A DNA stretch of 64,000 nt from JBLHZY01 sp047631555 (lineage in GTDB: Bacteria; Pseudomonadota; Alphaproteobacteria; Rhodobacterales; Rhodobacteraceae), in assembly GCA_047631555.1 (NCBI GenBank), contig JBLHZY010000001.1:310001-374000 (forward strand), in the 5' to 3' direction. The notes beneath the pieces were generated by a model. The model ran no database searches. It saw nothing but the letters and a program-made list of their open reading frames with translations, and was not told the origin of the DNA. The position numbers and the translations under genes are program-made. This document shows, in pieces, positions 53,035-61,587 of the stretch; within the stretch, counting starts at the first letter, position 1; every line of letters begins with the position of its first letter.

Positions 53035-54176
53035 GGGCGGTCGGCCAAAAGATGGCGCGCGGTGATCATACGCATGATTTCATTGGTCCCTTCAAGGATT
53101 TGATGGACGCGCAAATCGCGCACGATTTTCTCGATACCGTAGTCTGCGAGATAGCCATAGCCGCCGTGCAATTGCAGGCATTGATCGGCAACACGGCTGC
53201 CCGCTTCGGTGACAAATTTCTTCGCCATGGCGCAAAACTTGGATGCGTCCGGCGCACCTGCATCCAATTTTGAGGCGGCTTGGCGCAAGAAGGTCCGCGC
53301 GGCTTGAAGCTCGATCTCCATATCCGCGAGACGGAATTGCAGCGCTTGAAACTGGTCGATTGGTTGCCCGAAAGCTTCGCGCTCGCCCATATATTGCAGC
53401 GTGGCGTCCAATGCAGATTGCGCCGCGCCCAAGGAGCAGGCCGAAATATTCAAACGGCCGCCATCAAGCCCAGACATCGCATAAGTGAAACCTTTGCCCG
53501 CTTCTCCAAGCAAATTGGAGGCTGGAATGTTGCAATTGTCCAACTGGACTTGCCGGGTTGGTTGGCTTTTCCAGCCCATTTTGGCCTCTAGCCCGCCAAA
53601 AGAAAGCCCCTCAGCCCCGGCCTCAACGATCACCGAAGATATGCCGCGCGGGCCTGCATCGCCACTGCGCGCCATGATGATATAGGCGTCGGAATATCCG
53701 CCGCCCGAAATGAAAGCCTTGCTGCCGGAAAGGCGATAGCCCTGATCTGTGATCTCGGCGCGGGTTTTGAGAGCGGCGGCATCCGAGCCAGAGCCGGGCT
53801 CTGTTAGGCAATAGGAGAAGACGGTTTCCATACTGATCGCTTTGGGCAGAAAGCGCGCGCGCATCTCGTCCGAGCCGTATTTATCGATCATCGCCGCACA
53901 CATATTGTGGATCGACAAAAACGCCGCCACAGAGGCGCAAGACATTGAAAGTGCTTCAAAAACCAGCGTCGCATCAAGGCGCGAAAGCCCCGATCCGCCG
54001 CTTTCTTCACGCACATAAAGCCCGCCAAAGCCAAGGGCAGCAAGTTCGGGCCAGAGGCTCTTGGGGATTTCGCCAGCCTCTTCCCATGCGCGGGCATGCG
54101 GTGCGATATGTTCGGCCCCAAAGGCGCGCGCCATATCAAAAATGGCCGTCTGCTCTTCGCTTAGTTCAAAATCCAT
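53031..54176 (-). CDS. isobutyryl-CoA dehydrogenase (acyl-CoA dehydrogenase)
   Basis: 381 residues from the ATG at 54176 (MDFELSEEQTAIFDMARAFG). FAD enzyme. YCLTEPGSGSDAAALKT and AFISGGGYSDAYIIMARSG are FAD and substrate motifs; GGYGYLADYGIEKIVRDLRV and HQILEGTNEIMR end the protein. The neighbouring mms genes point to isobutyryl-CoA as substrate rather than butyryl-CoA. ATGA overlap with the hydrolase start. Confidence 0.9.
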   Translation of the reverse strand: MDFELSEEQTAIFDMARAFGAEHIAPHARAWEEAGEIPKSLWPELAALGFGGLYVREESGGSGLSRLDATLVFEALSMSCASVAAFLSIHNMCAAMIDKYGSDEMRARFLPKAISMETVFSYCLTEPGSGSDAAALKTRAEITDQGYRLSGSKAFISGGGYSDAYIIMARSGDAGPRGISSVIVEAGAEGLSFGGLEAKMGWKSQPTRQVQLDNCNIPASNLLGEAGKGFTYAMSGLDGGRLNISACSLGAAQSALDATLQYMGEREAFGQPIDQFQALQFRLADMEIELQAARTFLRQAASKLDAGAPDASKFCAMAKKFVTEAGSRVADQCLQLHGGYGYLADYGIEKIVRDLRVHQILEGTNEIMRMITARHLLADRP

Positions 54177-54273
54177 GTGCCCCTCCAGGAAAGAATTGAA
54201 CGCCTGTTTAATTCTCAAATCTTACAGGAATTTTGCAAGCGGAAAAGGGGGCCGCCTAAGCAGCCCCAATCCC

Positions 54274-55773
54274 TTAGTCCATCGCTTTGAAGTTAAACTC
54301 GCCGCCTTCGCGAATGCCGCTTGGCCAGCGCGCAGTGACCGTCTTGGTGCGCGTATAAAAGCGGAAGGAGTCAGGCCCGTGCTGGTTGAGATCGCCAAAG
54401 CCGGATTTCTTCCAGCCGCCAAAGGTGTGATAGGCGAGCGGCACAGGGATTGGCACGTTGATCCCGACCATCCCGATGTTGATCCGAGAGGCGAAATCGC
54501 GCGCCGTATCGCCATCGCGGGTATAGATCGCGGTGCCGTTACCATATTCATGATCCATCGCGTAACCGATTGCTTCTTCATAGCTTTCTGCGCGAAGGCA
54601 GCTCAGAACAGGGCCGAAAATCTCTTGTTTGTAGATGTCCATATCGGTGGTGACACGATCAAAAAGATGCGGGCCGACGAAGAAGCCTTCCTCATAGCCT
54701 TGTAGCGAGAAATCGCGCCCATCAACGACCAATTCCGCGCCTTGATCGACACCGGTTTGCACCAAACGCAGGATGTTCTCTTTGGCCGCAGAGGTAACCA
54801 CGGGGCCGTAATCCACATCATCGCCCGAGGTCCAAGGGCCAACTTTGAGCTTTTCAATGCGCGGGATCAGCTTCTCAATCAAAGCATCCGCCGTCGCCGC
54901 GCCAACCGGAACCGCCACGGAGATCGCCATGCAACGTTCGCCCGCTGCGCCAAAACCGGCACCAACAAGCGCATCCGCGGCTTGGTCGAGATCCGCATCA
55001 GGCATGATGATCATGTGGTTTTTCGCGCCGCCAAAACACTGCGCACGTTTGCCCGCAGCGGTCGCGCGGCTGTAGATATATTGCGCAATCGGGGTCGATC
55101 CGACAAAACCAACGGCTTGGATGGTCTCATTATCGAGGATCGCATCAACCGCCTCTTTATCGCCATTGATCACCTGCAAAACCCCGTCCGGAAGGCCCGC
55201 TTCTTTGAGCAATTCGGCCAGCATGAGCGGCACGGAAGGATCGCGCTCGGAGGGTTTGAGAATGAAGGCGTTGCCCGCAGAAAGGGCAGGGCCCATTTTC
55301 CAAAGTGGGATCATCGCAGGGAAGTTAAAAGGCGTAATTCCTGCAACAACGCCAAGGGGTTGGCGCATCGAGTACATATCGATCCCGGGGCCCGCATTGT
55401 CGGTATATTCGCCCTTCATGAAGTGCGGCGCACCGATGCAAAACTCGATCACTTCAAGCCCGCGCTGCACGTCGCCCTTGGCATCAGGGAAGGTTTTGCC
55501 ATGTTCGGCCGAGAGCGCTTCTGCAAGCTTGTCCATATCGCGATTAATCAGCTGCACGAAGGCCATCATCACACGCGCGCGGCGCTGCGGATTGGTCGCG
55601 CCCCAAGCAACTTGGGCAATCGCGGCTTTCTCAATGGCGGCGTCCATCTCGGCCTTGGAAGCAAGCGGTAGGCGGGCTTGAACCTCGCCAGTTGCCGGGT
55701 TGAACACATCGGAAAAACGCCCCGAAGTGCCTTTGACATGGGCGCCGTTAACGAAATGGCTGAGCTCTTTCAT
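54274..55773 (-). CDS. mmsA: methylmalonate-semialdehyde dehydrogenase (CoA-acylating)
   Basis: 499 residues. Converts methylmalonate semialdehyde to propionyl-CoA. Family start LSHFVNGAHVKGTSGRFSDV, NAD-binding GVVAGITPFNFPAMIPLWKM, catalytic Cys in GAAGERCMAISVAVP, and C-terminal FGDLNQHGPDSFRFYTRTKT. First gene of the minus-strand valine operon, divergent from a LysR regulator. Confidence 0.97.
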   Translation of the reverse strand: MKELSHFVNGAHVKGTSGRFSDVFNPATGEVQARLPLASKAEMDAAIEKAAIAQVAWGATNPQRRARVMMAFVQLINRDMDKLAEALSAEHGKTFPDAKGDVQRGLEVIEFCIGAPHFMKGEYTDNAGPGIDMYSMRQPLGVVAGITPFNFPAMIPLWKMGPALSAGNAFILKPSERDPSVPLMLAELLKEAGLPDGVLQVINGDKEAVDAILDNETIQAVGFVGSTPIAQYIYSRATAAGKRAQCFGGAKNHMIIMPDADLDQAADALVGAGFGAAGERCMAISVAVPVGAATADALIEKLIPRIEKLKVGPWTSGDDVDYGPVVTSAAKENILRLVQTGVDQGAELVVDGRDFSLQGYEEGFFVGPHLFDRVTTDMDIYKQEIFGPVLSCLRAESYEEAIGYAMDHEYGNGTAIYTRDGDTARDFASRINIGMVGINVPIPVPLAYHTFGGWKKSGFGDLNQHGPDSFRFYTRTKTVTARWPSGIREGGEFNFKAMD

Positions 55774-55820
55774 GGGGTGTTCCTTTTATACATTTGCCCC
55801 ATGATAGGCTTGCATTTTTG

Positions 55821-55867
55821 TGCCTGATAGAGGCAATATCTCAATATGGCTTTGCATTATTGCAAAG
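55821..55867. promoter_or_regulatory. LysR-type operator candidates between mmsA and lysR
   Basis: Two palindromes: TGCCTGATAGAGGCA at 55821-55835 and CTTTGCATTATTGCAAAG at 55850-55867 (7-base arms, 4-base spacer). Both lie in the divergent control region, as expected for recognition and activation sites of a LysR regulator. Confidence 0.55.
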
Positions 55868-55914
55868 GTTAGGGGGGCAAAACGACCCGCGCCACTTGAA
55901 CGCAAGGAAAAGCG

Positions 55915-56817
55915 ATGCAATGGGATGATCTGCGGATATTTCTGGCCGTGGCGCGCGCGCAGAGCCTCTCTGCCGCCGGGCGCATGCTCAAACTGGATCC
56001 AGCAACCGTCGGGCGGCGCATTTCCCGGCTCGAACAAGAGCTTGGCGCGCCGCTTTTCGCCAAATCCCCTCAGGGCTATGCGCTAAGTGCTACGGGCGCG
56101 CGGCTCTTGGATCACGCAGAGAGGGCAGAGGCCGCAATCAACATGGCGCGCGACGCCGCCGAGGGCAATTCAGAGGCCGCAGGCCCAGGGCTTTCGGGAC
56201 AGATTCGGATCGGCGCGCCGGACGGATGCGCCAACTTTTTGCTCCCGCAGGTCTGTGCGCAAATTTCGGCGGAAAACCCCGATCTCGATCTGCAAGTCGT
56301 TGCCCTGCCGCGGGTTTTCAATCTCTCAAAACGCGAGGCCGATATGGCGATCGCGGTCTCAGCGCCTCAAACCGGGCGCATGACAGTTCAAAAGATAACC
56401 GACTACCGCCTCCACCTTGCCGCGCATAAAAAATACCTGCGCAGCGCGCCGCCGCTGAGCGCCTTAAGCGATCTGCGCGCACATAAGATCATCGGTTATA
56501 TCCCGGACATGATTTTCGATAAGGAATTGGATTACCTCGCAGAATTGGGGGCGGACCGGATATCCTTTGGCTCAAATTCAGTCTCCGTGCAGTTCCAATT
56601 TGTTCAGTCAGGCGCGGGCGTCGGGATCGTCCATGATTTCGCGCTGCCCTTTGGGCGGGGGCTGCAACGGGTCTTGCCGGAGGCGCTTTCCTTGACGCGC
56701 AGCTTTTATTTGATCCGCCCTGAGGGAGATCGCAAAGTCGATCGGCTCAACCGGCTCGCAACCGCGCTTGCCCAGGGGCTCAAACGCGAGGTTGAGCGGC
56801 TCGAGGCGCTGGTCTAA
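55915..56817 (+). CDS. LysR family transcriptional regulator of the mms operon
   Basis: 300 residues. N-terminal winged helix (WDDLRIFLAVARAQSLSAAG, DPATVGRRISRLEQELGAPL) and a C-terminal substrate-binding domain (GQIRIGAPDGCANFLLPQVC). Divergent from mmsA, with the two palindromes between, so valine-catabolic control is likely. The effector is unknown. Confidence 0.92.
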   Translation: MQWDDLRIFLAVARAQSLSAAGRMLKLDPATVGRRISRLEQELGAPLFAKSPQGYALSATGARLLDHAERAEAAINMARDAAEGNSEAAGPGLSGQIRIGAPDGCANFLLPQVCAQISAENPDLDLQVVALPRVFNLSKREADMAIAVSAPQTGRMTVQKITDYRLHLAAHKKYLRSAPPLSALSDLRAHKIIGYIPDMIFDKELDYLAELGADRISFGSNSVSVQFQFVQSGAGVGIVHDFALPFGRGLQRVLPEALSLTRSFYLIRPEGDRKVDRLNRLATALAQGLKREVERLEALV

Positions 56818-56904
56818 ATCGCATTGGCCCTTTTGCGCGCTTGACCCAAGACAGGCAAAACGCGAACCTAAGGCAAGTCGATCAAACACACAGGGAGGAA
56901 CGCG

Positions 56905-57339
56905 ATGCTCGTACACCAGATTCTCAAGGACAAAGCCGATCAAGTGGTCGTGACTTTACCCCCTGAAAGCAGCCTCTCGGAGGCGGCCGAGGTTCTTTCG
57001 ACCCGGCGCATTGGGGCGATCATCATCTCCAAAGATGGCACACATCCCCTCGGCATCCTTTCAGAGCGTGATTTGGTGCGCGAATTGGGCCGCGTTGGAT
57101 CGGGCTGCCTTGCGCAACCCGTCACCGACGTGATGACCAGCAAACTGACCACGGCCACGCGCGATGAAACCGCCGTTGCTGTGCTGCAAAAGATGTCGGA
57201 CGGGCGTTTTCGCCACATGCCAGTGATGGATGGCGATACGATGGTTGGCCTGATTTCGATCGGCGATGTCGTCAAAGCGCGCCTTTCCGAACTCTCGATG
57301 GAAAAAGACGCCCTCCAAGGCATGATAATGGGCCATTAG
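56905..57339 (+). CDS. CBS-domain protein
   Basis: 144 residues forming one Bateman module of two CBS motifs: SEAAEVLSTRRIGAIIISKD ... GILSERDLVREL and TSKLTTATRDETAVAVLQKM ... GLISIGDVVKARL. Probably binds an adenine nucleotide. No catalytic domain. A GGAGGAA site precedes it; coaD follows after 68 bases. Confidence 0.92.
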   Translation: MLVHQILKDKADQVVVTLPPESSLSEAAEVLSTRRIGAIIISKDGTHPLGILSERDLVRELGRVGSGCLAQPVTDVMTSKLTTATRDETAVAVLQKMSDGRFRHMPVMDGDTMVGLISIGDVVKARLSELSMEKDALQGMIMGH

Positions 57340-57407
57340 GGCCTTACGGCTCTTGCATCTGGGCGCGCAATATTGTTGCGTGGCCCGGCAAAAGGGGAGC
57401 CTGAAAC

Positions 57408-57905
57408 ATGCGCATTGGTCTTTATCCAGGAACGTTTGATCCAGTAACACTGGGGCATCGCGATATCATCAAGCGCGCCTGTGCTTTGGTGGATCGTTTG
57501 GTCATCGGGGTTGCGATCAACCGCGATAAAGGGCCGCTGTTCTCATTAGAGGAACGCGTGGCGATGATTGAGGCGGAATGCGCCGAGCTCGCCGAGCAAA
57601 CGGGCTGCGAGATCATTGTCCATCCGTTTGAGAACCTGCTGATTGATTGCGCGCGCGACGTGGGCGCACAGATCATCGTGCGCGGGCTGCGGGCTGTTGC
57701 GGATTTCGAGTATGAATACCAAATGGTGGGCATGAACCGCGCGCTTGATAGCTCAATCGAGACGGTCTTTTTGATGGCCGAGGCGCGCCATCAGGCGATC
57801 GCTTCTAAGCTTGTCAAAGAGATCGCCCGCCTTGATGGGGATGTCACAAAATTCGTAACGCCCGCCGTTAAAGCGCATCTGTTGGGCAAGCTCGGAAAAG
57901 CTTAA
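57408..57905 (+). CDS. coaD: phosphopantetheine adenylyltransferase
   Basis: 165 residues. Penultimate step of coenzyme A synthesis. Nucleotidyltransferase GTFDPVTLGHRDIIKRA (T/HxGH type), RGLRAVADFEYEYQMVGMNR, and the ISSx-like end (IASKLVKEIARLDGDVTKFV). Followed by a bidirectional terminator. Confidence 0.96.
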   Translation: MRIGLYPGTFDPVTLGHRDIIKRACALVDRLVIGVAINRDKGPLFSLEERVAMIEAECAELAEQTGCEIIVHPFENLLIDCARDVGAQIIVRGLRAVADFEYEYQMVGMNRALDSSIETVFLMAEARHQAIASKLVKEIARLDGDVTKFVTPAVKAHLLGKLGKA

Positions 57906-57923
57906 ACTATTGATAACTCATTA

Positions 57924-57964
57924 AAAAAGGCCCGGCTCCGCGAGGAGGCCGGGCCTTTTCTTTG
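57924..57964. terminator. bidirectional Rho-independent terminator
   Basis: AAAAAAGGCCCGGC...GCCGGGCCTTTTC between the convergent coaD and hydrolase genes. T-runs occur on both strands. Confidence 0.9.
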
Positions 57965-57976
57965 CCTTTAAGGGGC

Positions 57977-58918
57977 TTAAAGTTCGGCCTCAACGCGCCG
58001 AACAAATGCATCCGAGCGCTCTGGATAATTGGTCGGCAGCATATGCCCTGCGCCTTCAACCAGCTCCAGTTTGAACTGGGGGTGATCTGCGTTGGTCTGG
58101 ACGCCCTGTTCTTGGAAATTCAGGGTGCGATCTTCTGTCCCGTAGAGGATTTGAACCGGAACTTTGATCTCCCCGTAGCGCGGCGTTTGGGCCTGAATGG
58201 AGGGTCCCACGGTGACATAATCGCGCGAAGTATTGAAAAAGCTTTTGGGCTGAAGCGACAGCAAGCCGCCGCCGTTGACGGTATAATCAGCCGGGATCGG
58301 ATCGGGCCCAAAGACCTGCTCGGCGACGATGGCTTGATTGCGGATCGAGGCGGGAACCGCCAGCGTATGGGCGATAAAACTGCGCATCGCGTTTGAATTG
58401 ATCTTGAGGCGCGCAAAGACTTCCGCAGGCGCAGAAGGATCGCGCAACAATGGCGCCAAAAGCGCTAGGCCGCGGATTTTATCCGGTGCGCGCAGGGCCA
58501 GTGCCATCGAGATCGCGCCGCCAAGTGAGTGACCCACGATCAGAGGCTTTTCCAACCCCAAAGCATCAATCATTTCCTCAATATAGCCCGCTTGCGCATC
58601 CAGCGAAGCCGAGGCCGAGCTGGGGCGATCAGAATAGCCCATACCGGGGCGATCCATCACAATCACGCGGTGATCCGTGGCGAGCAATTCGCTCATCGCC
58701 ATGGTAAAGCTGCGCAATTGACTGCCAAGCCCGTGGATCATCACGATCACGGGGCCTGTGCCTTCATCGGTGTAATGCAAGCGCCCGGTCGAGATATTGA
58801 TGAATTTGCCTTTTGGCGGGCAGGCGGCGCGGGACTTCTCGGCAATTTTGTTGGTTTTCCATGCGAAATAGCCGAAAAAGGCTGTGACAAGCAGGATAAG
58901 AATGATGAATGCGTTCAT
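57977..58918 (-). CDS. membrane-anchored alpha/beta hydrolase
   Basis: 313 residues from the ATG at 58918 (MNAFIILILLVTAFFGYFAW). N-terminal membrane anchor about 3-20. Hydrolase features: oxyanion HGLGSQLRS, nucleophile elbow VGHSLGGAISMALA, acid in ILYGTEDRTLN, and the catalytic His in EGAGHMLPTNYP. Substrate unknown; esterase or dehalogenase-like enzymes share this form. Confidence 0.88.
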   Translation of the reverse strand: MNAFIILILLVTAFFGYFAWKTNKIAEKSRAACPPKGKFINISTGRLHYTDEGTGPVIVMIHGLGSQLRSFTMAMSELLATDHRVIVMDRPGMGYSDRPSSASASLDAQAGYIEEMIDALGLEKPLIVGHSLGGAISMALALRAPDKIRGLALLAPLLRDPSAPAEVFARLKINSNAMRSFIAHTLAVPASIRNQAIVAEQVFGPDPIPADYTVNGGGLLSLQPKSFFNTSRDYVTVGPSIQAQTPRYGEIKVPVQILYGTEDRTLNFQEQGVQTNADHPQFKLELVEGAGHMLPTNYPERSDAFVRRVEAEL

Positions 58919-58955
58919 GGTATGGTTCCCCCCCAATTTTGGCAACCATACGACA

Positions 58956-58985
58956 AACGCCCCGGCTTTGGAGAGCCGAGGCGTT
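58956..58985 (-). terminator. probable terminator of the gap cluster
   Basis: Inverted repeat AACGCC..CGGCT / AGCCG..GGCGTT just after the gap1 stop. The T-run is poor, so termination may be partial. Confidence 0.5.
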
Positions 58986-59013
58986 AAGTGGACGTAGCGT
59001 AATCTTTGGCGGT

Positions 59014-60015
59014 TTAGAGGTATTTCGCCATCGCAACGGCCGTATCGGCCATGCGGTTTGAGAAGCCCCATTCATTGTCATACCAAGTCAGAATGCGACA
59101 CATCGTGCCTTCCATAACTTTGGTTTGATCAAGCGCGAAAGTCGAGCTGTGCGGATCGTGATTGAAATCAATCGAGACGTTTGGCTGATCGGTGTAGCCA
59201 AGAATGCCTTTGAGCGGGCCATCGGCGGCCTTGATGATCGCGGCATTAATCTCTTCAATCGTGGTCGCGCGCGCGGCTTCAAAGGTCAGGTCAACACAGG
59301 ACACATTTGGCGTCGGAACACGGATCGCAACCCCGTCCAATTTGCCATTCAGCTCTGGCAACACAAGCCCAACGGCCTTGGCCGCCCCGGTTGAAGTCGG
59401 GATCATCGACATGGCGGCGGCGCGCCCGCGATAGAGATCTTTGTGCATCGTATCCAAAGTCGGCTGATCGCCGGTATAGCTATGGATTGTTGTCATGAAG
59501 CCCTTGTTGATCCCGATGGCATCATTGAGGGTTTTGACAACCGGCGCGAGGCAATTGGTCGTGCAGGAGGCGTTGGAAACGATCAGCTGATCGGCGCTCA
59601 AAGAGCCGTGGTTGACCCCAAAAACAACCGTATTATCCGCGCCCGCCGAGGGGGCCGAAACCAAGACGCGGCTTGCGCCATTTTTGAGGTGAATCGCGGC
59701 CTTATCACGCGCGGTAAAGATGCCGGTGCACTCCAAAACGATATCAATATGGCCCCAAGGCAGCTCTTCTGGATTGCGAATGGCGGTCACGGCAATCGGC
59801 CCGCGGCCAACATCAATCGTGTTTTCGCCGGTCGTAACCGTTGCAGGAAAGCGGCCGTGAACGGAATCAAAACGCAGCAAATGCGCGTTGTTTTCAACCG
59901 GACCGAGATCGTTGATCGCAACAACTTCGATGTCGGTGCGGCCCGATTCGATGATCGCGCGCAGTACGTTGCGCCCAATCCGCCCAAAACCATTGATCGC
60001 TACTTGAACCGCCAT
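59014..60015 (-). CDS. gap1: glyceraldehyde-3-phosphate dehydrogenase (NAD-type signature)
   Basis: 333 residues. NAD-binding VAINGFGRIGRNVLRAI, with Asp after beta-2 (VVAINDLGPVEN), the usual NAD-selecting residue. Catalytic Cys in SNASCTTNCLAP, then WYDNEWGFSNRMADTAV. Last gene of the tkt-gap2-microprotein-gap1 minus-strand series. Confidence 0.96.
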   Translation of the reverse strand: MAVQVAINGFGRIGRNVLRAIIESGRTDIEVVAINDLGPVENNAHLLRFDSVHGRFPATVTTGENTIDVGRGPIAVTAIRNPEELPWGHIDIVLECTGIFTARDKAAIHLKNGASRVLVSAPSAGADNTVVFGVNHGSLSADQLIVSNASCTTNCLAPVVKTLNDAIGINKGFMTTIHSYTGDQPTLDTMHKDLYRGRAAAMSMIPTSTGAAKAVGLVLPELNGKLDGVAIRVPTPNVSCVDLTFEAARATTIEEINAAIIKAADGPLKGILGYTDQPNVSIDFNHDPHSSTFALDQTKVMEGTMCRILTWYDNEWGFSNRMADTAVAMAKYL

Positions 60016-60133
60016 AAGAGAGCCTCCTGAACCGTCGGTGATGCACGCGCCCGGATTGTCCGGCGCTGTGTTATCGCTAACATCGGGATTTGCGCGAAAA
60101 GGTCAACCTTGAAGGCGCGGCTTTACAGGGATT

Positions 60134-60277
60134 TTAGCGCCAAAAGGCGATATATTCGGATAGATCAGCGAATTTGCGCGCGAGAAACAGGGTCGCTTGC
60201 CCGCCTTGCAGCAGAAAATCCGCGCCAAGCGCCACAACGATCAAAAGGCCAAGGCCGATAGAGATAGAATTGGTGAT
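60134..60277 (-). CDS. 47-residue membrane protein, probable ATC start
   Basis: Translation from the ATC at 60277: ITNSISIGLGLLIVVALGAD, then FLLQGGQATLFLARKFADLS and EYIAFWR before TAA. One membrane segment (about 5-20) and an amphipathic tail. Small proteins with the same 'FLARKF..L..Y.AFWR' ending follow gap in other Rhodobacterales, from memory, where they start with ATG. Here the position is ATC, with GGGAG seven bases upstream and in frame with the gap2 stop. Too short for usual gene callers. Confidence 0.6.
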   Translation of the reverse strand: MTNSISIGLGLLIVVALGADFLLQGGQATLFLARKFADLSEYIAFWR

Positions 60278-60289
60278 GGCGTCGCTCCC

Positions 60290-61294
60290 TTAGTGAAGGA
60301 GCCGCCCCATTTCGCCGGCCACATCGGCCATGCGGCAAGAGAAGCCCCATTCGTTATCATACCAAGCCAATACACGAACCGTACGCCCGCCGACAACTTT
60401 GGTTTGATCTGGCGCGAAAATTGACGAATGGGTTGTGTGATTGAAGTCGATCGAAACCTTGGGCTCGGGGTCATAAGCGAGCACCGATCCCATGCGTCCG
60501 GCAGCGGCTTCGCGGATGATCTCGTTGATGTCTTCAACGCTCACGTCTTTGCCCGCCTCAAATGTCAGGTCAACTGCCGAGACATTCGGCGTTGGCACAC
60601 GCATCGCGGTTCCGTCCAAGCGGCCTGCCAATTCAGGCAGCACTTCGCCAAGGGCGGCGGCGGCGCCTGTTGAGGTCGGGATCATCGCCATGGCGGCGGC
60701 GCGCGCGCGGTAAAGATCAGCGTGGCGGCGATCGAGCGTCGGTTGATCGCCGGTATAGCTGTGAATTGTCGTCATGATGCCGCGCTCAATCCCAACCGCA
60801 TCGTTCAAAACTTTGGCCAAAGGGGCGAGGCAATTGGTTGTGCAAGAGCCGTTGGAAATCATCCGCTCAGTGGCCAGCATATCGCGATGATTGACCCCAT
60901 AAACAACGGTGCGATCAACGTTTGTCGCCGGGGCAGAGATCAGAACCTTCTTTGCGCCGCGCTCAAGGTGAACCGCCGATTGGCCGCCATCATTGAATTT
61001 GCCGGTGCATTCCAGAACCACATCAACGCCCGACCAATCCAGCTCTTGGGGATCGTAGGTTGAAGAGACCTCAATCGGACCGCGCCCCAGATCAAGCGTA
61101 TTGCCTGAAACTTTAACGTCGCCAGCAAAGCGCCCATGGACGCTATCGTAACGAAGCAAGTGTGCGTTGGTCTCAATCGGGCCGGTCGCGTTAATCTTTA
61201 CGACCTGAACATCGTTGCGCGCGCTCTCGGCGATATGTGCCAATGTGCAGCGCCCGATACGGCCAAAGCCATTGATCCCAACAGTTACAGTCAT
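60290..61294 (-). CDS. gap2: glyceraldehyde-3-phosphate dehydrogenase (GapB-like cofactor loop)
   Basis: 334 residues from the ATG at 61294 (MTVTVGINGFGRIGRCTLAH). Catalytic Cys in SNGSCTTNCLAPLAK. The cofactor loop reads VVKINATGPIETNAHLL: Ala replaces the Asp that normally excludes NADP, as in NADP-using Bacillus GapB. This suggests an anabolic (gluconeogenic) role opposite gap1. Lies between tkt and the microprotein. Confidence 0.94.
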   Translation of the reverse strand: MTVTVGINGFGRIGRCTLAHIAESARNDVQVVKINATGPIETNAHLLRYDSVHGRFAGDVKVSGNTLDLGRGPIEVSSTYDPQELDWSGVDVVLECTGKFNDGGQSAVHLERGAKKVLISAPATNVDRTVVYGVNHRDMLATERMISNGSCTTNCLAPLAKVLNDAVGIERGIMTTIHSYTGDQPTLDRRHADLYRARAAAMAMIPTSTGAAAALGEVLPELAGRLDGTAMRVPTPNVSAVDLTFEAGKDVSVEDINEIIREAAAGRMGSVLAYDPEPKVSIDFNHTTHSSIFAPDQTKVVGGRTVRVLAWYDNEWGFSCRMADVAGEMGRLLH

Positions 61295-61530
61295 ATCGTT
61301 GATCTCCCGTTTGCATATGCACATCGTTCATCAGTTAACCGGCGGTATACGTGTGTATGCGTTATGGGAAAAGTGTTTAGCGCCAACATGTTAGCGTAAA
61401 CATGCCTTGTTAGCGGTAACGTGGCCCTCTGGCCGCGAACAATCCTGCGCGTTGGGCGAAATTGGCAAGCGGGTTTAGAATCGGCGCGGATTTGCCTCTG
61501 CGAAATTGCCGCTAGGGCAGGGTGCGGCAA

Positions 61531-61562
61531 AGAAAAGGCCCCGCGCAATCAAGCGCAGGGCC
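61531..61562 (-). terminator. Rho-independent terminator of tkt
   Basis: Minus strand GGCCCTGCGC-TTGATT-GCGCGGGGCC followed by TTTTCTTT. It separates tkt from the gap2 transcript; the 61295-61530 stretch holds the gap2 promoter region and no gene. Confidence 0.85.
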
Positions 61563-61587
61563 AAATCTTAACAGTTTCGCGCCAATT

